A stretch of DNA of 10,825 bases, taken from Baffinella frigidus. Taxonomy: Eukaryota > Cryptophyceae > Cryptomonadales > Baffinellaceae. The position numbers were made by a program, and so were the translations under genes. Shown here piece by piece: positions 1 to 6,162 of this stretch. The notes under the pieces were generated by a model that was not told the origin of the DNA, did no database searches, and saw nothing but the letters and a program-made list of their open reading frames with translations. The stretch is taken from the NCBI GenBank assembly GCA_026770585.1, contig MU646949.1, forward strand, positions 66,319-77,143, in the 5' to 3' direction. Positions within the stretch are counted from its first letter, which is position 1. Each line of letters begins with the position of its first letter.

Positions 1-537
1 GAGGGTCGCGACTCCCTGAGGTTTGAAGTCGCGCGCTGTCGCCAGTGCACGAGACAGCAGCTTGCCCGCCAGCTCATCGTCGGCACCCGTTCTCCCACGT
101 GAATGCATCTTGGCTATCGAGTGAACAATGGTTGCCACCTGCCGCGCCCCCAGGTCTGGCGCCTTTGCCTTCGTTAGGACCTGCAGCCGTTCGACGACCA
201 CCCCTTCCGCACCCCTTCCGCCCGCACCTCGCATCCGTGCCAGGCTTCCCCACGCAGCACCGAGATGGATGGCGTTGAAGCTCTGGCCATGCTCCTCCAC
301 CAACTTCAGGAGCCCCGCTGCGTCGGTGCACTCCTTGATCACACTCGGCAAGTTCCCCAGGACGGATCCACGGGGACGGGAGCTGTCGCCATAGGTAACT
401 TCAGATCCCCTTGCTGTCGCGCGCTCCTCCGCCTTGAATCGAGCCCGCGAGTCGCTTCGAGACGCCGCCCGGGCAAACACGTGCGCCCAGCCCCAGCACG
501 GTGCGTACAAGAGAGTCTGGTGTGCCGAATCCAGCTG
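1..537 (-). CDS. OPR/FASTK-like helical-repeat protein, partial
   Basis: The minus strand is open from 537 to the window edge, so the C-terminal side lies outside. Positions 241-306 give LVEEHGQSFNAIHLGAAW; positions 1-180 give a second repeat with APDLGARQVATIVHSIAKM and, further on, ATARDFKPQGVATL. Two alternating helix pairs of the form 'LVEEHG..FNAI...A...LAKM' and 'F.PQ.VATL' are typical of octotricopeptide/FAST-kinase-like repeat proteins, which bind organelle RNAs in algae and other protists. Recognition is by remembered family pattern, not a search. There is no in-frame ATG before the TAG at 538-540, so this is an internal exon or its start lies across an intron. Residues upstream of about 413 (before TYGDSSRPRG) are low-complexity and may be intronic. 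Family assignment is moderate; that the frame is coding is more secure. Confidence 0.6.
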
Positions 538-630
538 CTACTGATCTCAGGCGCCCGTCCAGCCACGGCCGCCGGTTATTCTGCTGGAAGAGAAGCGGAA
601 AAGAAGAGCGAAGGCCGTCGTCTTGCTCAC

Positions 631-748
631 CAGGACGGCCGGGAGGAAGACTTCCGCGCGGATTCGCGGCCATGATCCCAAACCAGACTGAGCCCGTGGA
701 CACGGGGCGGAGGGCGGCCAGCGCCACCCGTCCCGCCGCCTGCGTCAT
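631..748 (-). CDS. Possible 5' exon with targeting-peptide character
   Basis: An ATG at 748 opens a frame beginning MTQAAGRVALAALRPVSTGS. About 39 residues are rich in Ala, Arg and Ser and lack acidic residues, which suits a mitochondrial or plastid presequence. A GTGAGC donor-like site follows at 630. A strong acceptor-like tract (pyrimidines ending TTCCAG) ends at 584, but no single intron joins this frame cleanly to the OPR-like frame below it; one option (donor 630 to an AG ending at 414) is in phase but has a poor acceptor. The link to the downstream gene is inference from position and strand. Confidence 0.3.
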
Positions 749-824
749 GATACGACACCAGATTTTCTGAAGGGGTGGACCTCATAACCTGGAAGCTGCG
801 AACGAAGGCCGTAAAGGATCTGTA

Positions 825-929
825 GACGCGATCCGAAAGCAAACATGCTTTCTCTGCAGATCCCTTCTACGGAACGGCGTGTCGTTGGCTATGTTGGGAG
901 AAATTAAAACCTAAAGGACCTAAAGGATC
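825..929 (+). repeat. Dispersed repeat S, copy 1 (5' truncated)
   Basis: Shares about 100 bp with copies at 1182 and 3039, starting within the repeat at ACGCGATCC and ending at the same tail, CCTAAAGGACCTAAAGGA. It is flanked by imperfect direct repeats: TAAAGGATCTGTA ending at 824 and TAAAGGATCTTCTGTA from 921. Variable 5' ends, a common 3' end with a short tandem tail and possible target duplications suggest a SINE or LINE 3' end. No pol III box was found with confidence. Confidence 0.7.
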
Positions 930-1046
930 TTCTGTACTTTAATCCCAACAATACCACATTCATCTCCTTTCATCTTTGGTGGCCATCTTTGGTGTCCCAA
1001 CTGATTTCACTTCACCCCCCCACACACAATCCCTCTCACCTTGTGG

Positions 1047-1089
1047 GGTATCCGTGACTGAAGCTCTTAAACTTCAACCATGGGATACC
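1047..1089. other. Stem-loop
   Basis: GGTATCC at 1047-1053 pairs with GGATACC at 1083-1089, and inside it TGAAG pairs with CTTCA. No function can be read from context. The surrounding 930-1110 stretch holds no recognisable gene, only a short CATCTTTGGTG duplication and a C-rich run. Confidence 0.4.
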
Positions 1090-1181
1090 ATGAGCCTCAA
1101 AGGAGGCTGACTTGGGCTCGGTGTGTGTGCGGGCGCGCTCCTACTTGGAAGCAATCAAACACCCCAACAGAGCCACCCTTT

Positions 1182-1321
1182 ATCCCCTCTTCACGAGCCT
1201 CTGCACTGGAGAGCTAAACGCGATCCAAAAGCAAAAATACTTTCTCTGCAGATCCCTTCTACGGAACGGCGTGTCGTTGGCATATGTTGGGCGAAATTAA
1301 AACCTAAAGGACCTAAAGGAT
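1182..1321 (+). repeat. Dispersed repeat S, copy 2
   Basis: About 140 bp, from ATCCCCTCTTCACGAGCC to CTAAAGGA, more than 90 percent identical by eye to the copy at 3039. It carries the AAAGCAAAAATACTTT stretch that is a perfect hairpin in the other two copies (AAAGCA/TGCTTT). Reading frames across it are not conserved. Confidence 0.75.
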
Positions 1322-1439
1322 ATGGGTGCGAAAATGGGAGGGTGTTTATTATCCCCCATCCTACACAAGGTGGGGCCCTTGAAAAACTAGAACTTCATCC
1401 CCATGCACCAAAAAGTTTATCGTGGGGGAACAGGCAGCT

Positions 1440-1707
1440 AAATAGCTCGCGGTGAGATCAATCGGTACTGAGGCGGGTCCGTCCGGAGGAAACGAACATT
1501 TGTTTTTGACAAAAGACAACTATTCACCTTGAAAATGTCCCACCATCTTCGAAAATGGGTGCCGTTCCTTACAGTGAAATTCTCGCAACCTTGCGCAACT
1601 GGGTTGCGGTTCCGTTTCCTTTCCCGGAGAGATTGATGATTTATTGTCAAGAGATTGATAATTTATTGCCTCTCCCGGATCTTCCCCGGCAGGGCATTAC
1701 CGAGCGC
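1440..1707. other. Stretch without recognised gene
   Basis: No frame resembles a known family. It contains a 21-bp tandem duplication at 1628-1670 (GAGATTGATGATTTATTGTC and a near copy). It lies on the 3' side of the reverse transcriptase relic in minus orientation, so it may be decayed retrotransposon sequence, but nothing in it shows that. Confidence 0.3.
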
Positions 1708-2034
1708 TCACCTCCACGGTGGAACTCGCGCTCTCGAAGGCGCCCAAACAAGGGTCGCTGCTTCCCAGGCGGCTTCCGTGGAGGCCACCACCAGAGCGTC
1801 ATCCACATACATGCTCATGTAGATGATGCCGAGGGATGTTTTTCGACGGGACTGCGTTTTGTCGTAAGCGCAGCGTACAGGAATACCTCGCTCATAAGAA
1901 ACCGCCCCCCCTAGGACCCTTCAGTAGGGCTATGCCTAGGGTCCTAGGGGGGGGGCAGTTTCTTATGCGAGGTACCCCTGTATGGAATGGTAACCCCTAG
2001 CTCTGCCCCCGTCGGCTAGACATCTGTGTCTGAA
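1708..2034 (-). pseudogene. Ty1/copia-type reverse transcriptase fragment, interrupted by a MITE
   Basis: On the minus strand 1875 to 1708 reads AYDKTQSRRKTSLGIIYMS then MYVDDALVVAST. The YVDD box is the polymerase active-site motif of Ty1/copia reverse transcriptases, and hydrophobic residues on both sides fit. A TGA at 1708-1710 closes the frame, soon after the motif. Upstream, foldback element A1 occupies 1876-1982; past it the same frame resumes at 1983-2034 (LADGGRARGYHSI, like the G-Y/F..S segment before the DPCVY motif) until a TAG at 2035-2037. Removing the element with one TA copy keeps the frame. Only about 75 residues survive, so this is a dead fragment. Confidence 0.65.
1876..1982. 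mobile_element. Foldback MITE A1
   Basis: A 107-bp near-perfect palindrome. The ends read TA-CAGG(AA)TACCTCGC and GCGAGGTACCCCTG-TA, followed inward by ATAAGAAACC, a C/G run and a core with CCTAGGACC and GTAGGGC. TA at both borders suits a Tc1/mariner-type target duplication. No transposase is encoded. It lies inside the copia relic. Confidence 0.85.
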
Positions 2035-2039
2035 CTATG

Positions 2040-2177
2040 GCTGAGCACGTAAAACGTTTCTGCCGCTCCGCTTATGGACCTGGTTATTTTTTTGCCTTGG
2101 CAAGGGAGCTTCATAACCCATCTCCGCAAAGTATTGAACATTTTTTGGGGGGATGGCAGTGTGATCAACCCTCTGTC
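2040..2177. other. Stretch without recognised gene
   Basis: Contains a T-rich run and a TTTTTTGGGGGG stretch. No family was recognised on either strand. It is upstream of the reverse transcriptase relic in minus orientation and could be its decayed continuation. Confidence 0.25.
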
Positions 2178-2262
2178 CGTACGGATGGCCTACCGTAGGG
2201 TCCTAAGGATTGTCCGCTTATGGGTCTTTCACAAAATCCCTTCGTAGCCGGGTGTGTGGTGC
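2178..2262 (-). mobile_element. Truncated foldback element G (half copy)
   Basis: Read on the minus strand it goes CCACACACCCGGCTACGAAG, GGGATTTTG, CATAAGCG, then the core AGGACCCTACGGTAGGC. This parallels the left half of the complete element at 9506-9674 step for step. No matching second arm follows. Confidence 0.55.
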
Positions 2263-2269
2263 GCCCACA

Positions 2270-2383
2270 AGAGTTACTCGAAATTAAGGACACGCTCCGC
2301 CCTAGGGTCCTACGGTAGGGCTATGCCGAGGAGCACAGGACCACCCTAGGGGCGGTGCGTGTTCTTAATTTCGAGTAACCCCT
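2270..2383. mobile_element. Foldback element B
   Basis: Arms GTTACTCGAAATTAAG and CTTAATTTCGAGTAAC (2273-2379) are perfect inverted repeats, extended inward by GACACGCTCCGCCC against GGGCGGTGCGTGTTC. The centre is TAGGGTCCTACGGTAGGGC, the same core as in A, C and G, although the arms are unrelated to theirs. Confidence 0.8.
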
Positions 2384-2430
2384 CTAGCCTTCTTCCTGAT
2401 TGGTGCGCCACCAAGCATGTGGCAAGCCCG

Positions 2431-2487
2431 TGATCTTATCTTCTTCTTTATTACTCTCAAGCCTGGAGATGAGTGGTCCAAAAGTCA
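2431..2487 (+). repeat. Dispersed repeat H, copy 1
   Basis: About 57 bp matching the reverse complement of 9894-9951. It shares CTTCTTTATTACTC, GCCTGGAGATGA and GTCCAAAA-like blocks without large gaps. In one frame both copies give SLLL..LEM..PK, but the differences change amino acids freely. Confidence 0.55.
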
Positions 2488-2517
2488 CGTATGCGCCTTC
2501 AGTCGAGCCCGCCTCGG

Positions 2518-2621
2518 TATCCCTTAAGTGACCAACGGGTGAATAATCGCCCGTGGAAGCCCTAGGCAGGTCCTAGGGCCCTACGGTAGGGCGTATGACC
2601 CTACTGGTCACTTGAGGGATA
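2518..2621 (+). mobile_element. Foldback element C, copy 1
   Basis: 104 bp. Ends are TATCCCTTAAGTGACCA and TGGTCACTTGAGGGATA, with TA at both borders. It contains an internal hairpin ACGGGTGAATAATCGCCCGT and the shared core GGGCCCTACGGTAGGGC. A second copy of exactly the same length lies in the opposite orientation at 10040-10143. Confidence 0.85.
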
Positions 2622-2745
2622 GTGGCAGTCCGTGCCACGCTGGTGCACCACCATCAACAAACACCACGCTACATTCTTGGAAGGGGTCGCCAAAATTCAA
2701 TTCCCCGGAAGGACTCAGGGGGGGTTGTTCACTTTTGGCATAGTT

Positions 2746-2765
2746 GAACGCCAAAATTGGCGTTC
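2746..2765. other. Short hairpin
   Basis: GAACGCCAA and TTGGCGTTC form a perfect 9-bp stem with a 2-base loop. A second perfect 7-bp hairpin, CCGTGAC/GTCACGG, is at 2810-2830. The 2622-2861 interval holds no recognised gene. Confidence 0.45.
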
Positions 2766-2861
2766 GGAAAAGAGCCCAACCCCCACGAACAATCAGGCGT
2801 GGCACCCCACCGTGACACAAATAGTCACGGCACATGTACAGCTGGGCGCTACGGTAGGCAA

Positions 2862-2982
2862 TACAGGGGTACCTCGCACACAAGAAACAGCCCCCCCCCT
2901 AGGACCACCGTAGGGCCATAGGCATGGTCCTACTGTAGGGTCCTAGGGGGGGGCGGTTTCTTATGAGCGAGGTACCCCTGTA
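2862..2982. mobile_element. Foldback MITE A2
   Basis: 121 bp, ends TACAGGGGTACCTCGC and GCGAGGTACCCCTGTA, perfectly inverted. Inner parts are AAGAAAC(A/C)GCCCCCC, CCTAGGACC and a central ACCGTAGGG/CTACTGTAGGG. TA borders as in A1. Confidence 0.87.
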
Positions 2983-3038
2983 CAGTAGGATGCCACAGAA
3001 CGCCGGAATTAGGTTGACGCCGGAGTGAGGGCGTCGAT

Positions 3039-3179
3039 ATCCCCTCTTCACGAGCCTCTGCACTGGAGAGCTAAACGCGATCCGAAAGCAAAAATGCTTT
3101 CTCTGCAGATCCCTTCTACGGAACGGCGTGTCGTTGGCATATGTTGGGAGCATTTAAAACCTAAAGGACCTAAAGGACC
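3039..3179 (+). repeat. Dispersed repeat S, copy 3
   Basis: Starts at ATCCCCTCTTCACGAGCC like the copy at 1182 and ends at the same CCTAAAGGACCTAAAGGA tail. It sits about 55 bp beyond foldback element A2. Confidence 0.75.
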
Positions 3180-3414
3180 CTCACGGCAGGCACGGTATTC
3201 TTGTGGCGCGATACACCCGCGTTCTGCCAGTATTGCCACACCTGCCGGATGTGACCACTGTTCAGCTCTTCCCGAAATAGCCCACACGTCTAATGTCTAC
3301 ACAAATGACTTTTCTCTCCGCCTGAGGCGGGCCCGTCGTAGGGACCGTCCTCACACTGGACACGACCAGGGACGTGACCACGACGAAAAATGCATGGAGT
3401 CACCAAAGTACATG
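3180..3414. other. Stretch without recognised gene
   Basis: One plus frame is open through here but begins inside repeat S and ends inside foldback element A3, so it is not a gene model. A CQYCHTC motif at 3227-3247 recalls an integrase zinc-binding site, but a stop follows two residues later. Confidence 0.3.
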
Positions 3415-3536
3415 TACATGGGTACCTCGCCCATAAGAAACTGCCTCCCCCTAGGACCCTACAGTAGGCCTATGCCTATGGCCCTATGGTGGTCCTAGGG
3501 GGATTGGCGGTTTCTTATGAGCGAGGTACCCCTGTA
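3415..3536. mobile_element. Foldback MITE A3
   Basis: 122 bp with ends TACATGGGTACCTCGC and GCGAGGTACCCCTGTA, then ATAAGAAACTGCC against GGCGGTTTCTTAT. Core contains CCTAGGACCCTACAGTAGG. TA borders as in A1 and A2. Confidence 0.85.
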
Positions 3537-3576
3537 GATATTTCCAGGCGGGCTCTGCTTCGTGGGAACCACTCGC

Positions 3577-3751
3577 GAATGCTAGAGGGGCCTATTTATA
3601 TGTGGGGTTGTAGATATTTGTACCAGGATAAGGTATTCCAACTTCTTGACTGGCCAATATATGGCTAGTAACGTGACCAATCAACGAAATTTACTACAAA
3701 AATGCCCACTTTTAAAAGCACATTGGTTTTAAATAGGCCCCTCTAGCATTC
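3577..3751. mobile_element. Foldback element E5
   Basis: A 22-bp arm at 3577-3598 (GAATGCTAGAGGGGCC...) is perfectly inverted at 3730-3751. The interior holds AACGAAATTTACTACA at 3683-3698, the core motif of E1-E4. The inner half is less symmetric than in E1-E3, so the core may be degraded. Confidence 0.65.
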
Positions 3752-3774
3752 TCGTGCGGGATGTAGAACCTTTG

Positions 3775-4570
3775 GGTGGAACGCAATGCGGCGAAAGAAG
3801 AGGGCATTGGCGAGGTGTGGGAGACCATCAAGCTCTCATTTAGACACAATGTTGACATGCTGGGTCCGCGGTACAAACACGTCAACTTTGGAGCAAAAAA
3901 AACCTTAAAGTGGAAAGCCATCAGGTGAAGAAAGAGCTCGTTGATGAGGCGGGGGATACGCTCGCGCGGGCGCACCACAGAGCTCCATTTCACCCCAAAG
4001 TTGACGGATGTGTACCACGAACCCAGGACGACAACTTGAGAATAGTCTGTCAACCGGGCTGATACCTTTGGGTGGAAAGCCATGAGGCGAAGAGACAGCG
4101 CGTTGCCGAGGCGCGGGATCCCCTCAAGCTCTGCCTCACTCTGGCTAACCGACTATTCTTAAGTTGACACTCCGGGTCCGCGGCACACACACGTCAACTT
4201 CGGAGCGAAAAAGAGCCCGTGCCCATAACATTGATGAGCCAAAATAGCCGGGGGGGGGACCTTAGGGTGGAAGGCCATGAAGCGGAGGAAGAGGACGTTG
4301 GCTCGAGCTCTGGCCTCACTCGGGATGACCGACTATCATCAAGTTGACATCCTTTGTCTGCAGTACAAAATCGTCAACTTTGGAGCGGGAAAGAACCTTA
4401 GGGTGGAATGCCATGAGGCGAAGGAAGAGGACGTTGACGAGGCGTGGAATCCCCTCGAGCGGGCGCGCAACGTCGAGGAACGGCACGTTTTCGCTCCAAA
4501 GTTGACGGGTTTGTACCACGAACCCAAAACGACGACGTGCGAATAGTCCGCCAACCCGAGTGAGGCAGCG
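3775..4570 (-). pseudogene. Decayed tandem copies of the beta-hydroxylase terminal exon
   Basis: Read on the minus strand, the block beginning at plus-strand GTGGA (3776, 3910, 4072, 4267, 4403; spacings 134-195 bp) encodes variants of LEGIPRLVNVLFLRLMAF followed by HPKV. Examples are LDGLPHLANALFFRRIAF at 3776, a RIPRLINELFLHLMAF variant at 3910, a LEGIPRLGNALSLRLMAF variant at 4072 and the full form at 4403. The copy at 4403 differs from the intact one at 4751 by five bases over 22 codons, all at silent third positions on the minus strand. Between copies lies unit M in either orientation. Stops and frame breaks separate most copies, so they look like duplicated, dying exon ends. Confidence 0.6.
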
Positions 4571-4694
4571 CTAGACAGGAAATGTCAGAATATTTACCTT
4601 CGAGTGGAATGCCATGACTCTGGCTAACCGACTATTCTCAAGTTGACACTCCGGGTCCGCGCCGCGGCACACAACCGTCAACTTCGGAGCGAAA
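3846..4694. repeat. Unit M, six copies in alternating orientation
   Basis: Consensus about 70 bp: GACTATTCTCAAGTTGACA, then TCCTGGGTTCGTGGTACAAA, then CACGTCAACTTTGGAGCG. AAGTTGAC near one end is inverted as GTCAACTT near the other. Plus-orientation copies are at 3846-3896, 4137-4208, 4313-4389 and 4616-4694; minus copies at 3996-4062 and 4491-4566. Three more are at 7272, 7398 and 7687. Presence in both orientations at different points of the exon repeats suggests a short mobile unit rather than an intrinsic part of the array. Confidence 0.65.
4137..4302. repeat. Recent segmental duplication, copy 1
   Basis: Nearly identical to 4616-4782. Both contain CTCTGGCTAACCGACTATTC, unit M, GAAAAAGAGCCCGTGCCCA, AACATTGATGAGCCAAAATA, a G run and the start of the exon repeat. 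Differences are few, including a small CCGCGG-type indel inside M. Confidence 0.7.
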
Positions 4695-4864
4695 AAGAGC
4701 CCGTGCCCACAACATTGATGAGCCAAAATAGCCTGGGGGGGGACCTTAGGGTGGAAGGCCATGAGGCGGAGGAAGAGGACGTTGACGAGGCGCGGGATCC
4801 CCTCGAGGGGGCGGACCACATCGAGAAACAGAACCACTCTCGGGAACGCCGAGTCGTTCCACAC
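4571..4864 (-). CDS. Aspartyl/asparaginyl beta-hydroxylase-like protein, intact terminal exon
   Basis: The exon starts at 4864 after CAATCAG and reads VWNDSAFPRVVLFLDVVRP, then LEGIPRLVNVLFLRLMAF and HPKV, ending at a stop at 4571-4573 (about 97 codons). This matches the C-terminal part of the 2-oxoglutarate/iron beta-hydroxylase fold: after the iron-ligand His of EHE comes VWN, then an Arg that binds 2-oxoglutarate, then a strand ending D..RP as in LpxO-like members. Joined to the exon at 6100-6159, the His-to-Arg distance is ten residues, the same as recalled for human ASPH (H725, R735). The last 50 or so residues come from unit M and a decayed copy (..RVMAFHSKV) and are probably not part of the original protein. 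The exon begins in phase 0, as the upstream donor requires. Confidence 0.7.
   Translation of the reverse strand: MWNDSAFPRVVLFLDVVRPLEGIPRLVNVLFLRLMAFHPKVPPQAILAHQCCGHGLFFAPKLTVVCRGADPECQLENSRLARVMAFHSKVNILTFPV
4616..4782. repeat. Recent segmental duplication, copy 2
   Basis: Partner of 4137-4302. It supplies part of the 3' end of the intact exon, so the present stop and C-terminus of that exon are a product of the duplication. Confidence 0.7.
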
Positions 4865-4891
4865 CTGATTGCGCGATGCCGAAAAAGGGAT

Positions 4892-5175
4892 TTAAACCTC
4901 TAAAACCAAGGTGTTTGACCCTAAAAAAGTGCGAAACGGCTCCAACGCCAAAAAGGCGAGTGGGAGGCCTTCGAGGGGGCTCACGACGTCGAAGAACAGC
5001 ACCACTCTAATCTCCATACAAGTATTAATTAATTGCTTCTGGCAACGAAAATTACTACACGATTTGCTCATAAAGTAATAGTAAAGCGTTTGTGTAGTAA
5101 ATTTCGTTGCACCAAAAGTAATTAATTAATACTTGTATGGAGAATAACTCGGGGAAACGCCGAGTCGTTCCACAC
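4892..5175 (-). pseudogene. Second terminal exon copy, split by element E1
   Basis: Starts at 5175 after CCTAAAG with GTG TGG and reads VWNDSAFPR, then is interrupted by E1 (5009-5147). It resumes at 5008 as RVVLFFDVVSPLEGLP and ends at a TAA at 4892-4894. Compared with the intact exon over the RVVLF to GIP stretch, 8 of 11 codon differences are silent. After SPLEGLP the sequence diverges (LAFLALEPFRTFLG). Confidence 0.65.
5009..5147. mobile_element. Foldback element E1
   Basis: Arms of 24 bp, from TCTCCATACAAGTATTAATT at 5011, are perfectly inverted at 5120-5143. Inside them is the E core: GGCAACGAAAATTACTACAC and GTGTAGTAAATTTCGTTGC. The related exon at 4864 lacks the whole unit, giving an empty site (CACTCTCGGG versus CACTCT-element-CTCGGG); this fits a 2-bp CT duplication, though TA borders at 5008/5145 are also possible. 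Confidence 0.85.
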
Positions 5176-5176
5176 C

Positions 5177-5240
5177 TTTAGGGTTCAGGATTTCGGGTTT
5201 GGGGTGTATGGCTTACGGTTTAGGGTGTAGGGTGCACCCT
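5177..5240 (+). repeat. Degenerate telomere-like tract
   Basis: TTTAGGG at 5177 is followed by TTCAGGATTTCGGGTTTGGG, then GGTTTAGGGTGTAGGG, and then flips to the other strand (CACCCTTTCCCCCAAACCCT) through a 12-bp palindrome AGGGTGCACCCT at 5229-5240. The match to TTTAGGG is loose. It lies directly upstream of the second exon copy, in the putative intron. Confidence 0.4.
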
Positions 5241-5273
5241 TTCCCCCAAACCCTGCAGCCTAAACGCAGGCAA

Positions 5274-5319
5274 TCAGGCACACGTGCGGAACAGCACCAC
5301 TCTCCACACCTAAGTGCCA
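5274..5319 (-). pseudogene. Third terminal exon copy, short remnant
   Basis: After CACTTAG the minus strand reads GTG TGG AGA GTG GTG CTG TTC, that is VWRVVLF, then diverges to a TGA at 5274-5276. Relative to the other two copies the NDSAFP codons are missing. The retained AG-GTGTGG junction makes it a third possible acceptor. Confidence 0.5.
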
Positions 5320-5329
5320 CGCGATTTTC

Positions 5330-5646
5330 GCGTTCAGGCCCTAGTCGGATAGATTGGTTCTAATACTCGTTTACTATTTGCAAATTTATATAATATAAAT
5401 AGTTGGCAGTTTGTGCGCACAACTGGACTCATTGATTTCATATATTGACCAGAAATTAACATATCAATTTTATGATGGCGACTTTTGATAATCAGTTTCG
5501 AGATACCATCAGACCCATTTCGCACACGGCCTTCGCAAAAGCTAACACAGCATAAAGATGATCCTGATTCAGGCATCTTCCGCGGGAGGCGCTCAATAGA
5601 TGACCCGTGTCACTGTACTGGAAGATGAGAGAGGGCCGCTCCAGTT
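5330..5646. other. AT-richer stretch without recognised gene
   Basis: Base composition is clearly more AT-rich than its neighbours, with TTTATATAATATAAATAG at 5385-5402. Minus-strand frames are open but show no family features. It falls within the putative beta-hydroxylase intron. Confidence 0.35.
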
Positions 5647-5881
5647 CAGCCAATAGCGCCGATAGCGCCAACAGCTCCAACAGCTTTAAAAGCGCCAATA
5701 TAGCCAACAGATCCAATAGCTCCAAACGCTTCAATAGCTCCAATAGCGCCTTTTAGAAAGCCGATAGCTTCAATAGCTTCAATAGCGCTAAGAAAACCAA
5801 CAGCTCCAATAGCGCCAATAGCGCCAATAAATCCAATAGCTTCAATAGCTCCAATAGCGCTCACAAAGCCAATAGGTCCAA
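5647..5881. repeat. 9-bp minisatellite (CCAATAGCG/T)
   Basis: About 235 bp of irregular 9-bp units CCAATAGCG, CCAATAGCT and TTCAATAGC with occasional 12-15-bp spacers. Because the period is a multiple of three, long minus-strand frames stay open (AIGAIEAIG, LLELLAL and YWSYWS types). These are by-products of the repeat and lie in the putative intron. Confidence 0.85.
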
Positions 5882-6081
5882 TAGAGCGTTTGCGGTAATT
5901 GTTGTCCGTTTTGGACGTACGGTTTTCCGGTTTTACGGTTTTTCAAAATGTTGTAAAGGTCGTTGAATATTTTAAATGGACACTTCTCTGGTACAAATGA
6001 ATCGTGGGGGGGGGCAAATGAAAACCGGAAAACCGGAAAACCGCACGTCCAAAACGGACAACAATTGCCGCAAACGCTCTA
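5882..6081. mobile_element. Foldback element J
   Basis: Arms of about 60 bp: TAGAGCGTTTGCGG from 5882, and its inverse ending at 6081, followed inward by AATTGTTGTCCGTTTTGGAC and GGTTTTCCGGTTTT. Few mismatches. TA at both borders fits a Tc1/mariner-like duplication. The central ~75 bp contains a G run and no gene. It sits 16 bp beyond the splice donor of the hydroxylase exon. Confidence 0.85.
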
Positions 6082-6099
6082 GCAAGAGAGGGGTAGAAC

Positions 6100-6159
6100 C
6101 TCGTGCTCGTAGCAATCGTCGAACATGATTGCCCCCCCCTGCGAAGCCCACCGTCCGTA
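6100..6159 (-). CDS. Aspartyl/asparaginyl beta-hydroxylase-like protein, catalytic exon
   Basis: The minus strand from 6159 reads YGRWASQGGAIMFDD, CYEHE. The signature G..I.FDD..EHE is the second iron-ligand motif of the aspartyl/asparaginyl beta-hydroxylase family, 2-oxoglutarate-dependent enzymes that hydroxylate protein side chains or lipid acyl chains; the His at 6103-6105 would bind iron. GAG at 6100-6102 is followed by GTTCTA, read here as a phase-0 splice donor, since the family continues with VWN, which is found at the start of the exons at 4864 and 5175. A TGA at 6160-6162 closes the frame upstream, so an acceptor must lie within this exon (a CAG ends at 6142) or the copy is broken. 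The first iron His (HxGP.N region) was not found. Confidence 0.65.
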
Positions 6160-6162
6160 TCA

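Noticed and set aside
3227-3253. CQYCHTC as a retrotransposon integrase zinc site
   Set aside because: Followed by a stop after two residues and no other integrase residues found.
3025-3498. Long plus-strand open frame
   Set aside because: It starts in repeat S and ends in foldback element A3, with no family features.
4277-4903. Acidic plus-strand frames (EEDVDEA type)
   Set aside because: Copies vary at amino-acid-changing positions on this strand while the minus frame is conserved, so these are shadows.
5492-5864. Leu- and Ala/Ile/Gly-rich minus-strand proteins
   Set aside because: Translations of the 9-bp minisatellite in different frames; no real start or domain.
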